Source of the DNA: Polyangium sp. y55x31
GTDB taxonomy: Bacteria > Myxococcota_A > Polyangia > Polyangiales > Polyangiaceae
Direction of reading: 5' to 3'
Assembly: GCF_029946505.1 (NCBI RefSeq)
Contig: NZ_JARZHG010000001.1
Coordinates: 248,001-312,000, forward strand
Length of the DNA: 64,000 nt
Shown here one piece after another: positions 57,478 through 64,000 of this stretch (the stretch's first letter is position 1; the number at the start of each line of letters is the position of its first letter). The notes below the pieces were generated by a model. That model saw only the letters and a list, made by a program, of their open reading frames with translations. It searched no databases and was not told the DNA's origin. The translations under genes and the position numbers were made by a program.

Positions 57478-58806
57478 TCAGGGCGCGGCCTGGCATTCCG
57501 AGCTGACCGCCGGCAACCCCCAGTGCCAGTTCGGGAGCTGGACCCGCGGGTAGTAGGCGGCGAAGACGAAGCACATCTCGCTCGACGTGTCCTCGCCGAA
57601 GGTCACGTTCGAATTGCCGGGGTTTTGCCAGAAGCAACGCGTGGTGATGATGTCGCCGGGGCTGATGGTGGTGTTGGCCGCGTCCCAGGATTGATCGTCG
57701 AAGCTCCACGGATCGCGGTGCGTCAGCTCGACGGCGGCGCCGTTCACAGGCTTGTGCTCAGCCGAGATGACCTTGCCGAGCTTGTGCATGTGCGGGCCGA
57801 TCGCGAAGGTGTTGAGCTTCGGGAAGCCCGCCGGGACCGTGAGGTTGCAGCTCAGGTCGAGCTCGCTGTGCGCCGGGATGTTGATCTTCGTCGTGCCGAA
57901 CGCGAGGATGTCCGCGTCGTTCGGGCGCAGGTCCGTCGTCGTGCACAGGTCGAACCCGCTCTGATCCTTCTGGCCGTCGAGCTGCGTCAGGTTCGAGTAA
58001 TGCATCTGGATCATGTAATGGCCCGTGCCCTCGATCGGCAGGCCCGCCGCGGCCGGCAAGACGAGCGCCTGCGCGCCGGGCGCCCACACGCTCACCAGGC
58101 GCCCGCCCCCCGAGTCGCCCGCGCCACACGGCGTCGGCGTCGTATCGTAGGCCGTCGGCACCTCGTACAGGAGCATGTGATGGACGATGACGTCGTTGTC
58201 GACGGCCGGCGCGATCGTCGTGATGTGCCGCTTCGATTGCACGACGGCGTCGGCGCCGAAGCATACGTACGCGTCCTCCGTGAGCTTCGGCATCGTCCAC
58301 GCGGTCTTCGGCCGGAGCAGGACGTCGGGCGTGCAATCGAGCCCCGATCCGCCGCCTCCACCCGCGCCGCCCGTGCCCGAGCACGAATCGGCCGAGGCCC
58401 CGGGCGCGCCGGCGGCGATCCACGCGTCGAGCACGTCCTGCGAGCCCGCGTCGAGCAGGCCTTTCGGCGGCATGGGCCGCATCGCGTCGTGGGTCCGCTC
58501 GCCCACGAGCTCGTAGACCTTCCGCGAAGGATCACTCTGCGCGCCCGCGTGGAAATCGGCCGCCGTCACGAGGGCCATCGGCGCCCCGTACTTGGGCGGG
58601 GCCGAGTGGCAGATCTGGCAATTTTCGGCCACGACCTCGGCCACGTCGCAAGGCAGCTCCGCCCCGCCGCCCATCCCGCCGTTGCCGCCGCCGCTGCCGC
58701 CCGCGCCGTTGCCGCCACCGCCCGTCGTCGCCGCGCCGCCGCCGCCGCAGGCCCAGAGCAGGATCGGAATCAGGACCACGCCGGCTCGCAATCGTGTGTT
58801 CGTCAT
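57478..58806 (-). CDS. Lipoprotein with heme c motif and copper type II monooxygenase-like domain
   Basis: A 442-residue lipoprotein (LLWAC, Cys20). After a Gly/Asn linker comes a single c-type heme site CQICH (about 63-67) with downstream MRPMPPKG that could supply the axial Met. A two-part copper domain follows: HHMLLYEV (about 208-215), GHYMIQMHYSNL (about 263-274), HMHKLG (about 341-346) and, near the end, SEMCFVFAAYYP. These are the His and Met positions of peptidylglycine-monooxygenase-like (copper type II, ascorbate-dependent) enzymes. The heme domain may feed electrons in place of ascorbate. Substrate is unknown. Confidence 0.75.
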   Translation of the reverse strand: MTNTRLRAGVVLIPILLWACGGGGAATTGGGGNGAGGSGGGNGGMGGGAELPCDVAEVVAENCQICHSAPPKYGAPMALVTAADFHAGAQSDPSRKVYELVGERTHDAMRPMPPKGLLDAGSQDVLDAWIAAGAPGASADSCSGTGGAGGGGGSGLDCTPDVLLRPKTAWTMPKLTEDAYVCFGADAVVQSKRHITTIAPAVDNDVIVHHMLLYEVPTAYDTTPTPCGAGDSGGGRLVSVWAPGAQALVLPAAAGLPIEGTGHYMIQMHYSNLTQLDGQKDQSGFDLCTTTDLRPNDADILAFGTTKINIPAHSELDLSCNLTVPAGFPKLNTFAIGPHMHKLGKVISAEHKPVNGAAVELTHRDPWSFDDQSWDAANTTISPGDIITTRCFWQNPGNSNVTFGEDTSSEMCFVFAAYYPRVQLPNWHWGLPAVSSECQAAP

Positions 58807-58931
58807 GAGGTGCTCCGTTCTTGCGCCCCATCAGACACCGAAGGCGGCCCGAACGTAAAGTGCGCAGGCAGATCCGGCCGGTGTATCATCCGGCCGCCCG
58901 GGCGAGGCGCCGGGTGAAGGGTGCGAGGGCG

Positions 58932-60866
58932 ATGGCGAACTTCTATCGAGACAACGAGGATCTACGCTTCTACGTCGAGCGCTGGATCGACTGGGAGCCC
59001 ATCACGCGCGCCACCGAGCACGACTTCCGGAGCGAAGGCGGCCCGCAGAACCTCGGCGAAGCCCTCGATCTCTACCGCGACATCCTCGACATGCTCGGCA
59101 CGTTCGCCGCCGAGGAGATCGCGCCGCACGCGGCAGAGCTCGATCGCGAAGGCGTGATCTTCCGGGACGGCGAGGCCTCGTTTCCGCCGCGGCTCGCGTC
59201 GATCTTCGAGAAGATCCGCAGCATGGAGCTCCACGGCCTGTGCCTCCCGCGCGAGCTCGGCGGCTCGAACGCGCCGGCGATGCTGTATTTCATCGGCACG
59301 GAGGTGCTCGGCCGCGCCGACGTCTCGGTGATGGCGCACCACGGTTTTCACGGCGGCATCGCGCTCGCCATGCTGATGTTCTCGATGCGGGAGGGCACGA
59401 GCGAGATCGATCCGGAGACGGGGCGGATCCTCCGGACGCGCTTCCGCTCGTACATCGACGAGATCGTCCGCGGCGAGGCCTGGGGCTGCATGGACATCAC
59501 CGAGCCCGACGCGGGCAGCGACATGGCCCGGCTCCGCACACGCGCCGAACAGGACGCCGCCGGGAACTGGTTCGTCACGGGACAAAAGATCTTCATCACC
59601 TCGGGCCACGGCAAATACCATTTCGTCATTGCGCGGACCGAGGAGCCGAAAGACGAGTCCGATCCGTTCGCGGGCCTCGGGGGCCTGTCCATGTTCCTCG
59701 TCCCGACGTACGAGGACCTGCCGGACGGCACGCGACGGCGGATCGTGACGATCGATCGTGTCGAGGAAAAACTCGGCCATCACGCGTCCGTGACCGCGGC
59801 GCTCTCGTTCGACCGCGCCCCCGCGCACCTCATCGGAAAACGCGGCGATGGTTTTCAGTACATGCTCACGATGATGAACAATGCCCGCATCGGCGTGGGC
59901 TTCGAGACGCTCGGCCTGTGCGAGGCGGCGCTCTCGCTCGCGCGCGGGTATGCGGCCGAGCGGCGATCCATGGGCAAACCCATCGAGCAGCACGAGATGA
60001 TCGCCGATTACCTCGACGAGATGCGCACGGACATTCAAGGAGTCCGCGCGCTCGCCATGCACGGCGCAGTGCACGAGGAGCTCTCGCAGAAGAAATCCCT
60101 GCGCCTTCAATTCGGATCGCTCCCGGAGATCGAGCGCGCCCGGCTGGAGCGCGAGATCAAACGACACAAGCGCGAGGCGCGGCGCGTGACCCCCCTCGTA
60201 AAATATCTCGGGGCGGAGAAGTCCGTGGAGATGGCGCGGCGGGCGGTCCAGATTCACGGCGGCGTGGGGTACACGAAGGATTACGGCGCGGAGAAGCTCC
60301 TGCGCGACGCGACCGTGATGCCCATCTACGAGGGCACGAGCCAGATCCAATCCCTCATGGCGATGAAGGACGCGCTCTCCGGCATCCTGAAGCGCCCGGC
60401 CGCCTTCCTGCGCCGCGGCGCCGAGGCGCGGCTCAGGAGCGTATCGGCGCGGGATCCGCTGGAGCGCAAGCTCGCGCGGATCCAGGTGCTCTCGCACGCC
60501 GCGCAGCAGCACCTCGTCATGCGGACCGCCGGCGACAAACTCGGCGACGCATTACGTTCGCCCGCCCGGTCCTGGTCGGCGAAGCTCCTCGGGAGCTGGG
60601 ACCCCAAGCGCGATTTTTCGTATGCGATGCTGCACGCCGAGCGGCTCACGCGCCTGCTCGCCGACGAGGCGATCGGCGAATTGCTGTTCGAGCAAGCGAT
60701 GAAGCACCCCGAGAGGCGCGAGGTCCTCGCGCGGCACCTCGAGCGCGCCGAGATCCGCGCGCGGCACCTCGCGGACGCCATCACGACGACCGGAGATCGC
60801 CTGCTCGCCTCGCTTTCCGGGTCGGACGAGGCAACCCCGGCCGCGTCGGCGAAGGCCGCGGGATGA
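58932..60866 (+). CDS. Acyl-CoA dehydrogenase
   Basis: A 644-residue FAD enzyme of fatty-acid or related beta-oxidation. Key parts: MDITEPDAGSDMARLRTRAE (about 190-210), GQKIFITSGHGKYHFVIART, ARIGVGFETLGLCEAA and the C-terminal catalytic loop PIYEGTSQIQSLMAMKDAL (about 463-481; Glu is the base). The C-terminal 150 residues extend beyond the common 380-residue core. The start has GAGGG just before it. Its stop overlaps the next gene as ATGA. Confidence 0.9.
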   Translation: MANFYRDNEDLRFYVERWIDWEPITRATEHDFRSEGGPQNLGEALDLYRDILDMLGTFAAEEIAPHAAELDREGVIFRDGEASFPPRLASIFEKIRSMELHGLCLPRELGGSNAPAMLYFIGTEVLGRADVSVMAHHGFHGGIALAMLMFSMREGTSEIDPETGRILRTRFRSYIDEIVRGEAWGCMDITEPDAGSDMARLRTRAEQDAAGNWFVTGQKIFITSGHGKYHFVIARTEEPKDESDPFAGLGGLSMFLVPTYEDLPDGTRRRIVTIDRVEEKLGHHASVTAALSFDRAPAHLIGKRGDGFQYMLTMMNNARIGVGFETLGLCEAALSLARGYAAERRSMGKPIEQHEMIADYLDEMRTDIQGVRALAMHGAVHEELSQKKSLRLQFGSLPEIERARLEREIKRHKREARRVTPLVKYLGAEKSVEMARRAVQIHGGVGYTKDYGAEKLLRDATVMPIYEGTSQIQSLMAMKDALSGILKRPAAFLRRGAEARLRSVSARDPLERKLARIQVLSHAAQQHLVMRTAGDKLGDALRSPARSWSAKLLGSWDPKRDFSYAMLHAERLTRLLADEAIGELLFEQAMKHPERREVLARHLERAEIRARHLADAITTTGDRLLASLSGSDEATPAASAKAAG

Positions 60867-61438
60867 AAAAAAAGGCGCGCGTGTTCGTCCTCGCCCTGCT
60901 CGCGATCGTCGGGCTCACGCTCTTCGCCATCGCGCTCACCCGGGCGAACGTGGGCCTCTCCGGCCCGCACACGACACGCGCGTCCTCCGCGACGCTCGAC
61001 AAACCACTCGAAGCCGCGATCGAATTCAAGCTGCGCGAGGCGCGGCTCGCCACGGTGGAGGAAGCGCTCGAGCTCTCGCTGCGCCTGACCGGCGCGCGTC
61101 TGCATTTCGGCCTCGGGCACCCGACGCGGCTCTCGTTCGGCGCCGAGGAGCGCGAGGGCAACTGCATCGAGTACGCGCACCTCTTCGCGCGGATCTTCGA
61201 CATGGCCGCGGCGCGCTCGAAGCTCTCCGCGCGGGCGTACGTGGTGCACAGCGCGCAAGCCGAGGTGTTCGAGAAGGTCGTTCCGCTGCCGGGGCTCCGG
61301 GACCACGACTGGGTCGTGATCGAGGACGACACGCCGGGTGAAAAAAAACAGTGGTTCGTGGATCCCGCGTTCGAGGACGCCTGGCTCGGCTGGGATTTGA
61401 CACACAATGTCAAAGGGGACGTGAAGGCCGGCCGGTGA
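60863..61438 (+). CDS. Membrane-anchored transglutaminase-like protein
   Basis: A 191-residue protein with an N-terminal signal or anchor helix (about 6-26) and a small transglutaminase-like (papain-fold) domain. Cys is in EGNCIEYAHLFARIFD (about 92-107), His in DHDWVVIEDD (about 150-160) and Asp in FVDPAFED (about 169-176), the order of a Cys-His-Asp triad. The reaction cannot be told. The ATG overlaps the acyl-CoA dehydrogenase stop (ATGA), so translation is coupled, although the functional link is not obvious. Confidence 0.65.
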   Translation: MKKKARVFVLALLAIVGLTLFAIALTRANVGLSGPHTTRASSATLDKPLEAAIEFKLREARLATVEEALELSLRLTGARLHFGLGHPTRLSFGAEEREGNCIEYAHLFARIFDMAAARSKLSARAYVVHSAQAEVFEKVVPLPGLRDHDWVVIEDDTPGEKKQWFVDPAFEDAWLGWDLTHNVKGDVKAGR

Positions 61439-61499
61439 CGTGCGTCCTCCCGGTGCTCCGGGATTGACGTGATCCTGGACAATCGGTAGCGTCCAGAGA

Positions 61500-63452
61500 A
61501 TGGTCGCCCCTAGCCTCGAAACACCTTCGCTCCTCGACCAATCTCCGAATGCAGCGCCCACCGAAGGCGCCTTCCCTCCCCTCGACGAGGCCGCGCTCGC
61601 CGCGGGCCCGACGAGCCGGCGCAACTTCCTCGCCGGCGGCATCGCCGCGGCCGCGGCCCTCGTCGGGCGTGACGCCCTCGCCCTCGTGGGTCCCGCCGAC
61701 GAGCCGGTCTTCCGGATTCACCCGGCCATCGGGATCGCCCGCGTCGGCAACGCCCCTCCGGACACCTTCTTCATCGGCCCCGAGATCCCGGGCCAGCCGC
61801 CGCTCGGCGACGCGCCGGGCACCGCCGTGGCGCCCTACAAGGTCGACGGCAAGATCAAACCCCAAGCCGCCCGGTTCCGCATTTTCGAGTATCGCTGGAT
61901 CAACGGCACGCTCACGCCGATCCGCGAGGTCACGCTCGCCACGCCCGGCGTGCTCAATATCACCTGGACCGCGCACCTCGCCAATAAGAAGGCGTCGTTC
62001 CACAAGTTCTACGGTATGGCCGGCGAGAAGGGTCCGCCCGGGCCGCTGCGGAATGCTTCGGTCGCGGATCGACGCTCGCTCGAAATCGACTTCGGCCCGC
62101 GCACGATCAGCGGCTCCTCTGAGGGGCCCGTCAAATTCCGCGCGGGGACGAGCGCCGATCCCACCCAGGAGTCGTGCCCGCTCGACGTGAACGGCGAGCC
62201 CGTCATCAAGTACCTCGGCCAGCTCCGCACCGACGCCGAGGGGCGGCTCATCGTGCTCGGCGGCAAGGGCCGCGCCCGCTACAACACCGCCGAGCCCCCG
62301 CCGATGCCCTCGTACGCGAACAACGACGGCTGGTTCGACGACATCTCCGACGGCCCGGTGACGGCCGTGGTGACCATCGAGGATAACAATGGTGATGTGC
62401 GGGAGATCCCGGTCGACGCGGCCGGCGGAGCGTGGGTGCTCGTCGGCCCGCCCGATTTCGCGCCGCACGTGACGAGCGCAGTCACGCTCTACGACATCCT
62501 CTACGACATGGCCGTGCGCGAGCTGCCCATCCCGCTCGACAACGCGCTCTACGATCCGGGTGGCCCCCTCGCCCGGATGCGACAGCTCGCGGCCGATTAC
62601 CAGCCCGAAGGCCCGGTGGAGTTCCCTAATTTCTTGCCGGATTTCACGACCGAGATCCGGTCCATCTTCTCGCGCGGGGGCGGCTACCGCTGGGTCATCG
62701 AGTCGGCGGGCGACTCGTCGCATTCGGCCCTCTTCGGGCCGAACGTGGGGGATCCCAGCCCCCAATACGCGCCGATGCGCAAGGAGCTCTTCGGGGCCAT
62801 GCGCGAGCCGAACGGGGCGCCGAACGCCAAGGGAAAGGGGACCATGCCGTTCTTGCTCGGCGACGACCCGTACAACAACCAGGCGCCCAAGTACGAGCAA
62901 TGGCTGACGGTCACGCGGACCCAGTTCGGGCTCCTGCGCAACTGGGCGAACGGCCAGTTCGTCCCCGGCCCGGTCGCGGTCCCGCCCGAGGGGATCACGG
63001 CGCACGGCCTCGATCGCGCCCAGCTCGAGGCCGCCTCGGGCGGCGCGTTTTTCCCGGGCATCGAGGTCGGCTGGCAGATCCGCAATGCCGCGCTGTTCAT
63101 CGAGCCCTTCCGGCTCGATCTCCAGGCGACGAGTGGTTACTGGGGCGAGGAGGAGCCCATCGGGCCGGGGCACTTCTCGCGGCAGATGGCCCTGCCCTGG
63201 CACGCCGATTTCACGGATTGCGCGGCCGAGGGCCAGAAGGGCTGGTGGCCGTCGATACGGCCGGACCACGTCATCACGACGCCCGGATCCACCACGCGCG
63301 AGGACTGGGCCCGGGCCACCCACAAGTTCAAGTCCGGGAAAAAGAAGGTCCAGCACGAGGACATGGTCGACAACTGGTACAAGTTCGGCTTCGTCGTACG
63401 GCAGCCGGACAAGACGCAAATCGAGACGGAACGCGCGGCGAAGATCCCCTGA
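61500..63452 (+). CDS. LodA/GoxA-type CTQ-dependent amino acid oxidase
   Basis: A 650-residue enzyme whose family oxidises the amino group of lysine or glycine using a cysteine tryptophylquinone cofactor made from its own residues. The family start RIHPAIGIARVGNAPPDTF (about 72-90) is clear, as is LPWHADFTDCAAEGQKGWWP (about 561-580) in which Cys and Trp form the cofactor. A twin-arginine signal SRRNFLAGGIAAAAALVG (about 39-56) exports the folded protein. Maturation in known members needs a flavoprotein (LodB/GoxB) encoded next to it. Neither side of this gene shows one, so a trans-acting partner is expected. Confidence 0.87.
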   Translation: MVAPSLETPSLLDQSPNAAPTEGAFPPLDEAALAAGPTSRRNFLAGGIAAAAALVGRDALALVGPADEPVFRIHPAIGIARVGNAPPDTFFIGPEIPGQPPLGDAPGTAVAPYKVDGKIKPQAARFRIFEYRWINGTLTPIREVTLATPGVLNITWTAHLANKKASFHKFYGMAGEKGPPGPLRNASVADRRSLEIDFGPRTISGSSEGPVKFRAGTSADPTQESCPLDVNGEPVIKYLGQLRTDAEGRLIVLGGKGRARYNTAEPPPMPSYANNDGWFDDISDGPVTAVVTIEDNNGDVREIPVDAAGGAWVLVGPPDFAPHVTSAVTLYDILYDMAVRELPIPLDNALYDPGGPLARMRQLAADYQPEGPVEFPNFLPDFTTEIRSIFSRGGGYRWVIESAGDSSHSALFGPNVGDPSPQYAPMRKELFGAMREPNGAPNAKGKGTMPFLLGDDPYNNQAPKYEQWLTVTRTQFGLLRNWANGQFVPGPVAVPPEGITAHGLDRAQLEAASGGAFFPGIEVGWQIRNAALFIEPFRLDLQATSGYWGEEEPIGPGHFSRQMALPWHADFTDCAAEGQKGWWPSIRPDHVITTPGSTTREDWARATHKFKSGKKKVQHEDMVDNWYKFGFVVRQPDKTQIETERAAKIP

Positions 63453-63473
63453 GCTTCCCTGCCCCGGCCCCGC

Positions 63474-63496
63474 CCGTGCGTCCGGCGGACGCACGG
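63474..63496 (+). terminator. Hairpin terminator after the LodA-like gene
   Basis: CCGTGCGTCC (63474-63483), loop GGC, GGACGCACGG (63487-63496): a perfect 10-bp stem starting 22 bp after the stop. There is no T tract. Confidence 0.6.
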
Positions 63497-63620
63497 CGCG
63501 GGCCATGTGCGTTCGCCGGGGATCGCATTACGTTCGTCACCCGAACGCGGGATACGAGAGGGATGAACCGAGCGATCGGCGATTCCGTACACAGGGGAAT
63601 GCACGTCCATGGGGAGGACC

Positions 63621-64000
63621 ATGTGCCCGCCGGGCCGGCGGGTGCGACCGATGCGCCACCTCGCGAGGAGCCTCGCGGGCGTGGTCCTGGACGCGTATTT
63701 CTCCGATAGCCGAAAGCGGCGCGCCGAGCGGGAGCTACGCGAGGAGATCCGGATCAACGAGACACTCCAGCGCATCGGCGCCGCGCTCGCGGCCGAGCTC
63801 GATCTCGACAAGCTCGTGCAAAAGCTGACGGACGAGGCGACCGCGCTGACGGATGCGCAGTTCGGCGCGTTCTTCTATGCAGCCCAGAACGAGGCCGGCC
63901 AGACCTTGACGCTCTACACGTTCTCGGGCGCCGCGCGCGAGACCTTCGAGCGCGTCCCCCTGCCCCACAGCACCTCGCTGTTCGGACCGACGTTGCGGGG
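63621..64000 (+). CDS. GAF-domain sensor protein, N-terminal part (continues past the window)
   Basis: An open frame from an ATG at 63621 (others in frame at 63609 and 63651) runs off the right edge. It begins with an Arg-rich stretch, then a helix KRRAERELREEIRINETLQRIG (about 34-55) joined to the start of a GAF domain: ALAAELDLDKLVQKLTDEAT, then AQFGAFFYAAQNEAGQTLTLY. This helix-GAF arrangement is the usual N-terminus of myxobacterial GAF histidine kinases. The kinase domain, if present, lies beyond the window. Confidence 0.7.
   Translation, partial: MCPPGRRVRPMRHLARSLAGVVLDAYFSDSRKRRAERELREEIRINETLQRIGAALAAELDLDKLVQKLTDEATALTDAQFGAFFYAAQNEAGQTLTLYTFSGAARETFERVPLPHSTSLFGPTLR

Overview
The window looks like a chromosomal segment of a myxobacterium, probably Polyangiales (Polyangium/Sorangium-like). 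The basis is very high GC with strong GC3, four proteins with MYXO-CTERM-type C-terminal tags, about fifteen lipoproteins with Gly/Ala/Ser linkers, a large Ser/Thr kinase-AAA-TPR protein, and a TraA/TraB-like outer membrane exchange pair. No rRNA, tRNA, CRISPR array, prophage or intact insertion sequence was seen. Long antisense open frames are by-products of the base composition and are omitted.

Layout. 1-4.1 kb: a DUF2339 membrane protein running off the left edge, a TerB-like protein, a MYXO-CTERM surface protein, and a small unknown gene preceded by a 22-bp tandem repeat and followed by a four-hairpin element. 4.3-8.7 kb: the 1288-residue kinase. 9-12.5 kb: STAS-like protein, class I terpene synthase and DmdC-type acyl-CoA dehydrogenase. 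12.6-16.7 kb: overlapping traA/traB-like genes. 16.8-25.5 kb: mostly housekeeping functions (serA facing a D-2-hydroxyglutarate dehydrogenase-like gene, a PLP decarboxylase, a SAM methyltransferase, a Dam-like adenine methylase, phosphatidylserine synthase). 25.5-37.4 kb: gamma-glutamyltransferase plus PPC protein, beta-helix and Cys-rich lipoproteins, a GAF histidine kinase, an L,D-transpeptidase operon and a prolyl oligopeptidase.

37.4-43.2 kb is the most unusual part. It holds two more hairpin elements, a 43-bp tandem array, a SIMPL protein, a lipoprotein ending in an HNH nuclease domain that converges on a DUF4262 gene, an ECF sigma factor and a stop-containing duplicate of that sigma gene's 3' end beside a CTGCCG microsatellite. 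43.2-54.9 kb carries large propeller and kelch surface proteins with GGA linkers, a GH5 cellulase and several gene remnants. 55-64 kb has a PP2A-like phosphatase, carboxylesterase, heme c/copper monooxygenase-like lipoprotein, acyl-CoA dehydrogenase, transglutaminase-like protein, a LodA/GoxA-type oxidase and the start of a GAF sensor protein.

Best candidate for a system: TraA/TraB fuse outer membranes of sibling cells in Myxococcus, and lipoprotein toxins of the SitA type travel by that route. This window encodes both a TraAB pair and a nuclease-tailed lipoprotein with an adjacent candidate immunity gene. The link is inferred. The best structural novelty is a three-copy intergenic element of four consecutive hairpins whose stems change sequence while keeping base pairing.
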